Assembly (NCBI GenBank): GCA_003169835.1
Contig: PNAI01000036.1
Location: forward strand, 27,929-91,928
Reading direction: 5' to 3'
DNA: 64,000 bases
Source: Hyphomicrobiales bacterium
GTDB taxonomy: Bacteria; Pseudomonadota; Alphaproteobacteria; Rhizobiales; Xanthobacteraceae
Made by a program: the position numbers and the translations under genes. The notes below the pieces were generated by a model, which saw only the letters and a program-made list of their open reading frames with translations, ran no database searches and was not told the DNA's origin. Positions 8,679 through 17,499 of this stretch are shown piece after piece. Position 1 is the first letter of the stretch; every line of letters begins with the position of its first letter.

Positions 8679-9448
8679 ACCAGCAGCTTCGACGGCGCAT
8701 GGGCTCGACAGCACTCATCATCGGCTTCTTCGTCGTGTGGGAGGTGCTTTGCCTTGGATTCGGCGTGAGGGATATCGTACTGCCACGGCCTTCCGAGATC
8801 GTCATAACGCTGGTTTCGCGCTTTCCTGGGATCTGGCCGCATGCGGTACAGACGATCTACACCACGCTGGTCGGCTTCGCGCTCGGTATCTTGTTCGGCG
8901 TATTGATCGGGGTGCTGATCGGATCTTCGCGGCTTGCCTACGACGTGGGCTATCCGCTGCTGGTTGGATTTTCCAGCATCCCGAAGGTGGCGGTCGTTCC
9001 GATCTTCGTTCTGTGGTTCGGCGCCGGTACCGTGCCGGCGGTTCTGACAGCGATGATCCTTTGCATTTTTCCGATTGTCGTCAACGTCGCGACCGGCCTT
9101 GCGACCACCGAGCCCGAGCTCGAAGACGTCATGCGAGCGCTCAAGGCGAGCAAGCTCGACATTCTCATCAACGTTGGATTGCCGCGCGCCATGCCTTACT
9201 TCTTCGCTTCGCTGAAGGTCGCGGTGACGCAGGCCTTCGTCGGGACGGTGATCGCCGAGACGGTCGCGTCCAATAAAGGCATCGGTAATCTGATGATGAT
9301 CGCAAGTTCGAGCTTCGATGTGCCGCTCGTGTTCGCCGGATTGCTGATACTTGCAGTGCTCGGCGTCGGCCTTTACGTCCTCTTCTCTTTCATCGAAGTT
9401 CGCGTGACCGGCTGGGCGCGTCGCAACGACGAATTCGCCATGGGTTGA
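8675..9448 (+). CDS. ABC transporter permease (SsuC/TauC type)
   Basis: This 257-residue membrane protein has about six hydrophobic segments. The binding-protein-dependent transport EAA-like loop lies around ALKASKLDILINVGLPRA (about residues 150-167). This is the standard permease of nitrate/sulfonate/taurine-type importers and probably acts as a homodimer with the preceding ATPase. It overlaps that gene by four bases and is followed after 33 bases by the cyanuric acid hydrolase/barbiturase homologue. Confidence 0.94.
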   Translation: MNQQLRRRMGSTALIIGFFVVWEVLCLGFGVRDIVLPRPSEIVITLVSRFPGIWPHAVQTIYTTLVGFALGILFGVLIGVLIGSSRLAYDVGYPLLVGFSSIPKVAVVPIFVLWFGAGTVPAVLTAMILCIFPIVVNVATGLATTEPELEDVMRALKASKLDILINVGLPRAMPYFFASLKVAVTQAFVGTVIAETVASNKGIGNLMMIASSSFDVPLVFAGLLILAVLGVGLYVLFSFIEVRVTGWARRNDEFAMG

Positions 9449-9481
9449 CCGACAAAGAGTTGATCGTTCGAGCGCCGAATT

Positions 9482-10588
9482 ATGCCCATCGCCAAAGTTC
9501 ATCGCATCTCCGCCGCCGCGCCCGACGATGTCAGCGGCATCGAGGCGGCCATCACTTCGGGCCACATCGATCCCAAAGGCGTCATCGCGGTTCTGGGCAA
9601 GACCGAGGGCAACGGTCTGGTCAACGATTTTGCCCGCGGCTACGCGTCGCTCGTATTGAGCCAACTGTTCCAGCGTTTTCTGCCGGCGGAGCAAGCCGCG
9701 AAAATCTGCCTCGTGATGTCGGGCGGGACCGAAGGCGGCATGGCGCCGCATTGGACGGTCTTCGAGCGCTCCGAAGGCAATGGCGCGAAGGGTCCGGCGC
9801 TAGCGTTCGGGCGTGCGCACACGCCGGCAATATCGGCCGAACACCTCGGCCGTCTTGCGCAAGTCGATAAGGTCGCGTCCGCCGTGCGTGCAGCGATGGC
9901 CGACGCCGGCATCGTCGAATCCGCAGATGTGCATTTCGTGCAGGTCAAATGTCCGCTGCTCACAGTTCAACGCATCGCCGATGCCGAGAGACGCGGCGCG
10001 ACCGTGGTGACGTCCGACACTTTGAAGTCCATGGGCCTGTCGCGTGCCGCCAGCGCCCTGGGAGTCGCAGTCGCCCTTGGCGAGATCAAGCATTCCTTGT
10101 TGCGTGACGCTCAGATTGGAAGCGACTGGAATGTGTGGTCGGGGCGGGCCAGTTGCTCGGCGGGCGTCGAGTTGCTTGGGCACGAAATCGTGGTATTCGG
10201 CATGTCATCGGCGTGGAGCGGTCCGCTCGCAATAGATCACGCTGTCATGACGGATGCGATCGACATAGAATCGGTGCGAGAAGCTCTCGCGCGACTGGGT
10301 CTTCCGGTAAAAGGCCAGCTTCCGCCGGTGGAACTCCCGCGCTTGCTTGCAGTGCTTGCGAAAGCAGAAGCCAGCCATGACGGCCGGCTGCGTGGCAATC
10401 GCCACACCATGCTGGACGATTCTGACATTTCCTCAACTCGCCACGCACGTGCCTTTGTCTGCGGCGCGCTTGCCGGCCTGATTGGCCACGCGGAGATTTA
10501 CGTATCCGGCGGCGCCGAACACCAGGGCCCGGATGGTGGCGGGCCGGTTGCCCTGATCGTAAATCGCAGCTTGATATTACGCGCGTGA
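9482..10588 (+). CDS. cyanuric acid hydrolase/barbiturase family ring-opening amidohydrolase
   Basis: This 368-residue protein matches the small AtzD/TrzD/barbiturase (toblerone-fold) family in length and in three internally related segments. Visible motifs are VLGKTEGNGLVNDFARGY (about residue 38), VMSGGTEGG (about 80), the Ser-bearing ASCSAGVELLG (about 220) and the C-terminal YVSGGAEHQGPDGGGPVA (about 340). The family opens cyanuric acid to carboxybiuret, or barbituric acid to ureidomalonate, using Ser-Lys pairs. I cannot tell the two specificities apart by eye. The cysteine hydrolase four genes upstream would suit biuret. The URC-type uracil genes nearby would suit barbiturate. Homologues are few and usually mark a dedicated catabolic locus. 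Confidence 0.88.
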   Translation: MPIAKVHRISAAAPDDVSGIEAAITSGHIDPKGVIAVLGKTEGNGLVNDFARGYASLVLSQLFQRFLPAEQAAKICLVMSGGTEGGMAPHWTVFERSEGNGAKGPALAFGRAHTPAISAEHLGRLAQVDKVASAVRAAMADAGIVESADVHFVQVKCPLLTVQRIADAERRGATVVTSDTLKSMGLSRAASALGVAVALGEIKHSLLRDAQIGSDWNVWSGRASCSAGVELLGHEIVVFGMSSAWSGPLAIDHAVMTDAIDIESVREALARLGLPVKGQLPPVELPRLLAVLAKAEASHDGRLRGNRHTMLDDSDISSTRHARAFVCGALAGLIGHAEIYVSGGAEHQGPDGGGPVALIVNRSLILRA

Positions 10589-10633
10589 CGCATGCCATAC
10601 CCCAGTGTTGAATTGCGGGCCGCAAAAATTGGC

Positions 10634-10772
10634 ACTGCATGCCGAGGGAAACCGGTTCCCACCCGGCGAAACTCGGGCTTGCCCGAGTTCCGATATCTAG
10701 CACGCCGGAATTCGGGTAAACCCGACTTCCGGTATCAAGTCCGGGGGCAGGCATTTTCGGGATCATGCTCTA
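10634..10772. repeat. REP-like palindromic intergenic repeat cluster
   Basis: The gap after the ring hydrolase carries several palindromic pieces in a row. AACTCGGGC/GCCCGAGTT (10670-10689) is a perfect 9-bp stem. CCGGAATTCGGG/CCCGACTTCCGG (10705-10732) is a 12-bp stem with one mismatch, and the two units read as imperfect direct copies of each other. They are flanked by a near-palindrome GGGAAACCGGTTCCC (10646-10660) and by TTTTCGGGATCATGCTCTAG (10752-10771). The last motif and the AACCGGTT core recur in Bradyrhizobiaceae intergenic repeats as I remember them. No coding potential is seen here; the rest of 10589-10959 shows nothing recognisable. Confidence 0.65.
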
Positions 10773-10959
10773 GTGATGACGGGCCGACAAAAACTGATCC
10801 TCCTGTCATCCTCATAGAGAGGATCGTCTACAGAATGCGATTCTCGACTCTTGTCTTCCTTTTCTTGTCTTCCTTTTCAACATCCCATTCCTCGTTGTCC
10901 CGACGCGCTATGTTTTGAGCTGCGCGGCGTGGTCTGGGGCTTGGGAGGTGCTGACAGAC

Positions 10960-11778
10960 TCAAATGATAGCGTGGCGAACTTTGGCCGACACCCATTCAC
11001 TGACGATCACGGTGCCGATAATCACCAGCAGCATCAGCGACACCTGCGTCCAATGGAGCTGGGTGATCGCAGCGTTGAGTTCGAGCCCGATGCCGCCGGC
11101 ACCGACCAGCCCAAGCACGGTCGACTCGCGGATATTGATGTCCCAGCGGAACACTGAAATTCCGGCGAAGGCGGGCAACACCTGCGGCACGATGCCGTAA
11201 ACGCTGACCTGCGCACCGGTTGCGCCTGTTGCGCGCACCGCCTCTACTTGACCTTCATCGATCTCCTCGATCGCTTCGTAGAGCAGCTTGGCGCAGAAGC
11301 CGATTGAGCGCAGGCCGATGGCGATGATGCCGGCAAACACGCCCGGTCCGACGATGGTGACCAGCATCAGCGCCCATATCAGCGAATTGATCGAGCGCGA
11401 CGCGACGATGATGAACAGCGCGACCGGCCGCACCAGGGTCACGCTCGGCGTGGTGTTGCGCGCAGCGCAATAAGCAACCGGCACGGCCAAGATGACCGCG
11501 ATCACAGTGCCCAGCGTCGCGATATTGATGGTGTCCCAGATCGGCCTCGCCAGGTGCCGGATAAGGCCCCAGTCGGGCGGCACCATGCGAGCGGCGAGAT
11601 CGCCAGCCTGCGCAGGAGCGTCCCAGACGAAGGCCCAGATGGTCTTTTCCGAAATGAGCTGGAAGCAATAGACGAACAGGGCGGTGGCCGCGAGCCAGGA
11701 CACCCAGATCGCAAGTTGGGCGTTGCGGTCGCGCCGCTGCCAAATCTTCAAGCCGCCTTTCACTACGACTGACATCAT
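10960..11778 (-). CDS. phnE: phosphonate-type ABC transporter permease PhnE (second)
   Basis: This 272-residue inner-membrane permease has about five to six hydrophobic segments and the PhnE-type loop EEIDEGQVEAVRATGATGAQ (about residues 170-190). The tail RESTVLGLVGAGGIGLEL is strongly conserved in PhnE proteins. It overlaps the upstream paralogous permease by four bases and is the last gene of the leftward operon. The two permeases probably form a heterodimer. Substrates of PhnCDE systems include phosphonates, phosphate esters, phosphite and hypophosphite; the sequence does not decide among them. Confidence 0.93.
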   Translation of the reverse strand: MMSVVVKGGLKIWQRRDRNAQLAIWVSWLAATALFVYCFQLISEKTIWAFVWDAPAQAGDLAARMVPPDWGLIRHLARPIWDTINIATLGTVIAVILAVPVAYCAARNTTPSVTLVRPVALFIIVASRSINSLIWALMLVTIVGPGVFAGIIAIGLRSIGFCAKLLYEAIEEIDEGQVEAVRATGATGAQVSVYGIVPQVLPAFAGISVFRWDINIRESTVLGLVGAGGIGLELNAAITQLHWTQVSLMLLVIIGTVIVSEWVSAKVRHAII

Positions 11779-12581
11779 TGCACCCAGCGGCGGAGATAAC
11801 CGGACGAATATTCCGCCAGCATCACGATGGCGATGATGACCAGAACGATCGCTGCCGCCGAGTCAAACTCATAGCGTTCGAACGATGTGTTGAGCGTGGC
11901 GCCGATGCCACCGCCGCCGACAATGCCGAGCACCGCCGATTCGCGGAAATTGATATCGAGCCGGTACAGGCCAAGCCCGATCATGCGCGGCATCACCTGC
12001 GGCTGAACGCCGAAATTGATCCATTGCAGCCAACTCGCACCGGTCGCGCGCACGGCTTCCGCCTGTGCGGCATCCATGTCCTCGATGTCTTCCGCCAGCA
12101 ACTTTCCATAGAAGCCGATAGTCGCAAACGACAGCGTCACCACGCCGGCAAACGGTCCGAAGCCGAACAGCTTTACGAAAAAGATGGCGAGGATCACCTC
12201 CTGAAAGCTGCGCGACACCGTAAGGATCGAGCGGCAAAAGTAATAAACCGGTGCGGGCGCGATATTGCGTGCGGCGCCGATGCCGACTGGGATTGAAATC
12301 GCGATGCCGACGACGGTGGATACGACCGTCATCCAGAGACTTTCGGAAATGCCGTCGACGATTTCATCCCAGCGATTGGCGAAGTCGGGCGGAAAGAACG
12401 CGGTCACGAATTGCGTGCCGCGCGGCAGGCCTTCCCACACGCGGTTCCAGTTGACGTCGGTCGTGCCGAGCGCGAGCGCAAGATAAAACGCGGCGCCCAA
12501 ACCAAGCGTCCAGCGCAGCGAGGCGCGCTGGATCAGCGGTCGCTTCTTCCAATGCCGGGTGGTCTGGATCGAGATGCTCAT
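11775..12581 (-). CDS. phnE: phosphonate-type ABC transporter permease PhnE (first)
   Basis: This 268-residue permease is paralogous to its downstream neighbour. It has the same loop (DMDAAQAEAVRATGASWLQ, about residues 175-193) and the same ending motif RESAVLGIVGGGGIGATL. The gene starts 13 bases after the ATPase gene ends and overlaps the second permease by four bases, so translation is probably coupled. Having two separate permeases rather than one is common in alphaproteobacterial phn operons. Confidence 0.93.
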   Translation of the reverse strand: MSISIQTTRHWKKRPLIQRASLRWTLGLGAAFYLALALGTTDVNWNRVWEGLPRGTQFVTAFFPPDFANRWDEIVDGISESLWMTVVSTVVGIAISIPVGIGAARNIAPAPVYYFCRSILTVSRSFQEVILAIFFVKLFGFGPFAGVVTLSFATIGFYGKLLAEDIEDMDAAQAEAVRATGASWLQWINFGVQPQVMPRMIGLGLYRLDINFRESAVLGIVGGGGIGATLNTSFERYEFDSAAAIVLVIIAIVMLAEYSSGYLRRWVQ

Positions 12582-12594
12582 GCGGCAAGTGCCA

Positions 12595-13446
12595 TCAGGT
12601 CAGCCCCGCCAAGCGGTCGCGATCGGAGAGGGACCGCTCGAACGGAACGACACTGTCCTTCCCACTGTCGGGGTCTTCATCGGCCGCCTTGCGGATGGTA
12701 GCGGACCAGTCTTCCTCGCCGTAGATCGAGGTGAGCACCGCGGGCGTGAGCTCATTCGGCGGGCCGTCATACACGATCTCGCCGAGGCGCAAGCCGACGA
12801 TGCGTTCTGCAAACATCTGCGCTAGCATGACGTCGTGGATATTGATGATGGCCGAGAGCTTGCGTTCAGCGCACAACTCCTTGATCAGCCGCATGATTTG
12901 GCGGGAAGTCTTGGGATCGAGCGAGGCGGTCGGCTCATCCACCAGCAGCAGCTCCGGATTTTGGATCAAGGCGCGGCAGATGCCGACGCGCTGGCGCTGG
13001 CCGCCGGACAATTCGTCGGCGCGTTTGTCGGCCATGTGGTCGAGGCCGACGCGCTCCAGCAGCCGGAACGCCTCGTCGATGTCGGACTGCGGAAAGCGGC
13101 GCAGCCAGCTCTGCCAGAAACCGACATAGCCGAGCCGGCCGCTGAGCACGTTCTCCATCACAGTGAGGCGCTCGACAAGCGCGTATTCTTGGAAGATCAT
13201 CCCTATGCGCCGGCGCACGCGGCGCAGGTCCGCACTGCGCAGGACGGTGATCTCGGTGTCGTTCAGTGCGACCGAGCCGGCAGTAGGCTCGACGAGCCGG
13301 TTGATGCAGCGGATGACGGTCGATTTACCGGCGCCCGATGGCCCGATCAGCGCCATCACCTGGCTGTCCGGCACGTCGAGATCGATGCCCTTGAGCGCGA
13401 GGTCGCCGGTGCGATAGCGCTTGGTCAGCCCCTTGATGCGCAACAT
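12595..13446 (-). CDS. phnC: phosphonate-type ABC transporter ATP-binding protein
   Basis: This 283-residue ATPase has Walker [11 protein letters not shown], a Q-loop in [14 protein letters not shown], signature [15 protein letters not shown], Walker [13 protein letters not shown] and NIHDVMLA as the H-loop. Sequence style and the pairing with PhnD and PhnE identify PhnC. It starts 24 bases downstream of the second phnD, in the same operon. Confidence 0.94.
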   Translation of the reverse strand: MLRIKGLTKRYRTGDLALKGIDLDVPDSQVMALIGPSGAGKSTVIRCINRLVEPTAGSVALNDTEITVLRSADLRRVRRRIGMIFQEYALVERLTVMENVLSGRLGYVGFWQSWLRRFPQSDIDEAFRLLERVGLDHMADKRADELSGGQRQRVGICRALIQNPELLLVDEPTASLDPKTSRQIMRLIKELCAERKLSAIINIHDVMLAQMFAERIVGLRLGEIVYDGPPNELTPAVLTSIYGEEDWSATIRKAADEDPDSGKDSVVPFERSLSDRDRLAGLT

Positions 13447-13470
13447 GCGGCCTCGTCCCCCGGCGGTCGC

Positions 13471-14442
13471 TTACTTGCAAGTGTATTTGACGCCGTTGGC
13501 TTCGTCGATCTTGCGCAGCACGGCCCAGTCCTTCCTGTATTCGATGGGGATGAACTTGCCTTCCTTCTTGAACTCGGCCTGCAGCGCCGAGCCCTCCCAG
13601 AGGAAGTTGAAGAACGCCTCCTTGATCTTCTCGACCAATTTCGGATCGAGATTGTAAGCGTAGCCATAGCCGGTGGTCGGGAATGTCTGAGACTTGTAGA
13701 TCGAACGGATTTTCGCGGGATCGAACACCTTGCGGTCGATCATCCGGTTGAGGACTGAATTGGCCACCGCCGCCGCCTCGTAGTCCTTGTTGACCACACC
13801 AAGGATCGAATTGTCGTGCTTGCCGGAGAACACCGGCTCGAAGTCCCTCTTCGATACCAAGTCGAAGTCGGCCTTTAGAATCGCCGACGGAGCCTTGAAG
13901 CCGGAGTTCGACGTCGCGTCGGTGAAGGCCACCTTATGACCCTTGAGATCGGCCGGTGTCTTGATTGGGCTGTCGGCGGGCACGATGATCTCCATCTCGT
14001 AACCGAAGCTGCCGTCCTTCGACGCCATCATCGCAAACGGCACATAGCCCGCGCAGTTCACCGCGATCGCGTTGCCGCCAGCGTTGACGCCGGCGATGTG
14101 CAGGCGGCCAGACCGCATCGCCTCATACTCGGCGGCGTTCGATTGCACTGGGAAGAACACCACTTTCTTTTCCGTCACCTTTTCCAGGTTCTTCAGAAAG
14201 CCGTCCCACACCTTCTGATAGACCGCCGGGTCCTCGACTGGCGTGTAGGCGAAGATCAGCGTCGAGGGATTGATGATTTTCTTCGGATCGGCCGGCAGAT
14301 CGGCGACAAGATCGCCGTCGCGGTCGCAATAGGCATTGTCGAGCGTGCCGCGCGGACAGTCCTGCGCACCGGCCCAACCGGAAAATCCCGCGCCGATCAA
14401 CACGGCGATGAAGATCAACGCAGTTTTCATTGTGCTAGCCAT
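13471..14442 (-). CDS. phnD: phosphonate/phosphite-type binding protein PhnD (paralogue 2)
   Basis: This 323-residue secreted protein has a Sec signal peptide (hydrophobic TALIFIAVLIGAGF, cleavage probably after GWAGA). The PhnD body contains FAYTPVEDPAVY, FFPVQSNAAEYEAMRSGRL, NSGFKAPSA and VFSGKHDNSILGV. The mature N terminus has two Cys flanking a short DRDGDLVAD motif, and the C terminus ends YTCK. The neighbouring PhnD has the same unusual ends and is about three-quarters identical by eye, so this is a tandem duplication with divergence. I chose the ATG at 14442 (MASTMKTALI); 14430 is also possible. No phosphonate-cleaving enzyme is in the window. Confidence 0.92.
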   Translation of the reverse strand: MASTMKTALIFIAVLIGAGFSGWAGAQDCPRGTLDNAYCDRDGDLVADLPADPKKIINPSTLIFAYTPVEDPAVYQKVWDGFLKNLEKVTEKKVVFFPVQSNAAEYEAMRSGRLHIAGVNAGGNAIAVNCAGYVPFAMMASKDGSFGYEMEIIVPADSPIKTPADLKGHKVAFTDATSNSGFKAPSAILKADFDLVSKRDFEPVFSGKHDNSILGVVNKDYEAAAVANSVLNRMIDRKVFDPAKIRSIYKSQTFPTTGYGYAYNLDPKLVEKIKEAFFNFLWEGSALQAEFKKEGKFIPIEYRKDWAVLRKIDEANGVKYTCK

Positions 14443-14523
14443 ACCTCTGACTCCCGCGTTTGTCTTTTTCCTACGTTGCATCCGCGGCCGCACTTGCGAC
14501 GCATCTCACCATGAGCCGTTCAA

Positions 14524-15498
14524 TCATTTGCAGGCGTATTTGACGCCGCTCGCCGCGTCGATCTTGCGGATAATGCTCCAGTCCTTCTTGTAGGTGATCG
14601 GTACGAAGCGGTCCTCCGTTTTGAATTCCGCTTTAAGCGCCGAGCCTTCCCAGGGGAAAGTGAAGAAAGCTTCCTTGATCTTCGTCTGCAGGGCAGGGTC
14701 GAGATTGTGCGCCATGCCATAGCTGGTGGTGGGGAACGTCTCCGACTTGTAAATGGTCCGGATCTTGGCCTTGTCGACGACCTTGCGCTCGAACATGCGG
14801 ACCATCACCTCGTTGGCGATCGCGGCTGCGTCATAGTCCTTGTTGGCGACGCCGAGCACCGAGTTGTCGTGCTTGCCGGAGAATACCGGCTCGTAATCGC
14901 GCTTCGCTACGAGCTTGAATTCCGATTCCAGAAGAACGGACGGCGCCTTGAAGCCGGAATTCGAGCTCGGCGAAGTAAAGGCGAGTTTCTTGCCCTTGAG
15001 GTCGGCCGGTGTCTTGATCTGGCTGTCGGCGGGCACGATGATCTCCATCTCGTAGCCGAAGCTGCCATCTTTTGTGCCCATGATGGCGAACGGCACGTAG
15101 CCCGCGCAATTCACCGCGATCGGGGTGGGGCCGGTGCTGACGCCGGCGATATGCAGGCGGCCCGAGCGCATCGTCTCGATCTCGGCGGCGTTCGATTGCA
15201 CCGGGAAGAACACCACCTTCTTTCCGGTTGTCTTCTCCAGGTGCTTGAGGAAGCCGTCCCACACCTTGGTGTACAACGCCGGGTCCTCGACCGGCGTGTA
15301 GGCGAAGACGAGAGTTGACGGATTGACGAGCTGCCTCGGATCGGTCGGCGTGTCGGCGACCAGATCGCCGTCGCGATCGCAGTAGGCATTGTCGAGATCG
15401 CCGCGCGGACAGTCTTGCGCCTGGGATAAATCGATTAGTCCGGCACTGATGATGAGCGCAGCGAAAACGCTTGCGATGGTGTTGATTTGCCGTGCCAT
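14524..15498 (-). CDS. phnD: phosphonate/phosphite-type binding protein PhnD (paralogue 1)
   Basis: This 324-residue periplasmic binding protein is the first gene of the phn operon. Its signal peptide runs to about LIDLSQA, followed by mature DCPRGDLDNAYCDRDGDLVAD. PhnD motifs FAYTPVEDPALY, FFPVQSNAAEIE and VFSGKHDNSVLGV match the paralogue downstream. The start MARQINT at 15498 is supported by a GGGAGGG ribosome-binding site just ahead; an upstream ATG at 15558 lacks one. Residues differing between the paralogues around the binding site (NAGGNAIAVNC against STGPTPIAVNC) suggest different ligand preferences, which is inference. Confidence 0.92.
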   Translation of the reverse strand: MARQINTIASVFAALIISAGLIDLSQAQDCPRGDLDNAYCDRDGDLVADTPTDPRQLVNPSTLVFAYTPVEDPALYTKVWDGFLKHLEKTTGKKVVFFPVQSNAAEIETMRSGRLHIAGVSTGPTPIAVNCAGYVPFAIMGTKDGSFGYEMEIIVPADSQIKTPADLKGKKLAFTSPSSNSGFKAPSVLLESEFKLVAKRDYEPVFSGKHDNSVLGVANKDYDAAAIANEVMVRMFERKVVDKAKIRTIYKSETFPTTSYGMAHNLDPALQTKIKEAFFTFPWEGSALKAEFKTEDRFVPITYKKDWSIIRKIDAASGVKYACK

Positions 15499-15703
15499 GT
15501 TGCCCTCCCTGGGTTGTGACGCCACGAGCCCCGGTCGCTGCCCGGATCGCTTGTCCATGCTCGACAGCTTAGCCCACCAGTCGGGGAAGAGAAATTAGCC
15601 CCATCACCTTCCGCGTTGCACCATGCGCAGAGGCGGATAATCGTTGAATTTCAGCGTCGATTGAACACGAACGGTGCGGGTTGTGGCCTCTGTGTGCTGA
15701 AAA

Positions 15704-15860
15704 CTAGATTCTGCAATATTGGTGATGAAGGTCACTGAGGATGGCGTAGATACGATGCCGCCGAGGTGCTGAATGGCGCGATGGATCGGCGCATCCTTGT
15801 TGAGAGACCGATGAGTCTTCAACTCATTATAGTAATCGGCATACTTCGTTAGAATTCGGC
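15704..15860 (-). pseudogene. transposase C-terminal remnant (integrase-core IS), frameshifted
   Basis: Reading leftward, the segment gives YADYYNELKTHRSLNKDAP and then IHRAIQHLGGIV. This is the well-known C-terminal tail of rve/integrase-core transposases common in Bradyrhizobiaceae. After STPSS the frame is broken: the expected ending LHHQYCRI and its stop are present, but in a different frame (stop at 15704). Nothing of the upstream catalytic DDE part is visible, and an in-frame stop precedes the homology. It is a dead fragment of an old insertion. The rest of 15499-16081 shows no gene. Confidence 0.75.
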
Positions 15861-16081
15861 TTCAAGCCGGCTCTTTGACTTGGAGGGCGAGGCCAAGACG
15901 GCAAGAAAAAACTGACCAATGCGACCATTGCGTACTGACGTCAGGTGATTCCCCAAGCCGATCAGTACACACAGCCCGCAGCGCCGCTGCTGACCGATTT
16001 GGCATTCCGCAAGCGAATCCTGTGACTGAGAGATACCGCACTCGATGGTCTCTCGAATGATCGTGCTATCTTCGGCGCGCC

Positions 16082-17482
16082 ATGAGCGGTAATTTTCGAA
16101 ATATTGTTGTCATTGGCCATGGCGCGGCAGGTCTCGCCGCAGCGCTTTCGGCGGCCGAAGAAGCGCGCAGGCGCGGATGGCCGATCAAGGTCACGCTCGC
16201 CGAAAAGGCAGCGGAAGGCGAAGCTGGCGGCAATACCCGCTGGTCGCCGTCCTACATGCGCATGGCGACACCCGACCGCGTGGAGCCGAGCTTCGTGCAC
16301 GATATGCTCGAGGCCACCACATTTCAGGGCGACGAGACGTATTTCGCGCGGCTTGCGAAGGAGGCTCCGGCAACGGTCAGGTGGATCGCATCGCACGGCA
16401 TCGAATTCATTCAGCCCACTTACTATCTGGCGAAGGGTCCACCGCGCATTCAGCCGTCAGGTGGCGGCCCGACGATTGTGAAAGAACTGACGCGTGCGGC
16501 CAAGAAAGCGGACGTCGTTTTTCGTTACGATTGCGTCGCACAAGAAATCGCAATCGAAGATGGCCGTGTCGCCGGTCTTGTCGTTGCGCAGAATGGCATG
16601 CGCGAAACATTGCTAGCGGACGCCATCGTGCTTGCTTGTGGCGGGTTCCAGGGCAATGGCGAGATGATGCGCATACATTTTGGCGAGGGTGCCGAGACAA
16701 TGCGGCTGATATCGCCCGGCACGCGATTTAATACCGGCGACGGCATCAAAATGGCGATGCAGCTCGGGGCGGAGCTATCTGGCGATTGGAACGGCATGCA
16801 CGCCGAGCCGATCGATGCGCGCAGCAAAAACTCCGCTCCGGTGGTGTTGGTCTATCCCTATGGTATCGTGGTCGACAAAAACGGCCACCGTTTCTTTGAT
16901 GAGGGTCGCGGACTCGTGCATGAAACCTGGGAGTGGTTTGCTCGCGACACACACTTCAAGGCGCCCGGATCGATTGCATTTGCGATCCTCGACAGCCGTC
17001 TGCTTGAAATAGCGGACTATCAACGCGCGATACGTTCCGATGTGCTGCCCGTGCGCTCGGACACGCTCGCCGAGTTGGCAAAATCAATAGGCGTGGATGC
17101 CGACAACCTCGCGCTCACTGTCGCGGCCTACAATGCAGCCTGTTTGGGCGATCCGAATATTTTTGATGCAACACGATGCGACGGGCTTGTGGCGGCGCGA
17201 ACGCTCCAGCCGCCGAAGTCGAACTGGGCGCGTGCCATCAGTTTACCGCCATTCCTTGCATTTCCGCTGGTCGGCGCGATCGCTTACACATTCGGCGGCC
17301 TCGCAACCGACGACCACGCTCGCGTGATGCGTAATGGCGCACCAATCCCCGGCCTCTTCGCCGCTGGGGAAATTACCGGACATTTTTATGCGGCTGCGCC
17401 GAACGCAGTATCGGTGCTGCGCGCCTTCGTGTTTGGCAGGATCGCAGGGCGCGAGGCGGCTGGAGATTTGGGAGTTCGATAG
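16082..17482 (+). CDS. FAD-dependent dehydrogenase, tricarballylate dehydrogenase/fumarate reductase flavoprotein family
   Basis: This 466-residue flavoprotein has an N-terminal dinucleotide-binding motif VVIGHGAAGLAAALSAAE and the family loop GGNTRWSP (about residue 55). The C-terminal block YTFGGLATDDHARVMRNG, followed by PGLFAAGEITGHFY, completes the FAD site. This is the FAD_binding_2 family (TcuA tricarballylate dehydrogenase, fumarate reductase, ketosteroid dehydrogenase). An orphan TctC carboxylate-binding protein 1.8 kb downstream makes a TcuA-like role on a tricarboxylate or dicarboxylate plausible. No TcuB partner is adjacent. Transposase remnants lie on both sides, suggesting the gene was carried in or rearranged. 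Confidence 0.82.
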   Translation: MSGNFRNIVVIGHGAAGLAAALSAAEEARRRGWPIKVTLAEKAAEGEAGGNTRWSPSYMRMATPDRVEPSFVHDMLEATTFQGDETYFARLAKEAPATVRWIASHGIEFIQPTYYLAKGPPRIQPSGGGPTIVKELTRAAKKADVVFRYDCVAQEIAIEDGRVAGLVVAQNGMRETLLADAIVLACGGFQGNGEMMRIHFGEGAETMRLISPGTRFNTGDGIKMAMQLGAELSGDWNGMHAEPIDARSKNSAPVVLVYPYGIVVDKNGHRFFDEGRGLVHETWEWFARDTHFKAPGSIAFAILDSRLLEIADYQRAIRSDVLPVRSDTLAELAKSIGVDADNLALTVAAYNAACLGDPNIFDATRCDGLVAARTLQPPKSNWARAISLPPFLAFPLVGAIAYTFGGLATDDHARVMRNGAPIPGLFAAGEITGHFYAAAPNAVSVLRAFVFGRIAGREAAGDLGVR

Positions 17483-17499
17483 GCTGGCGGCATTTTTGT

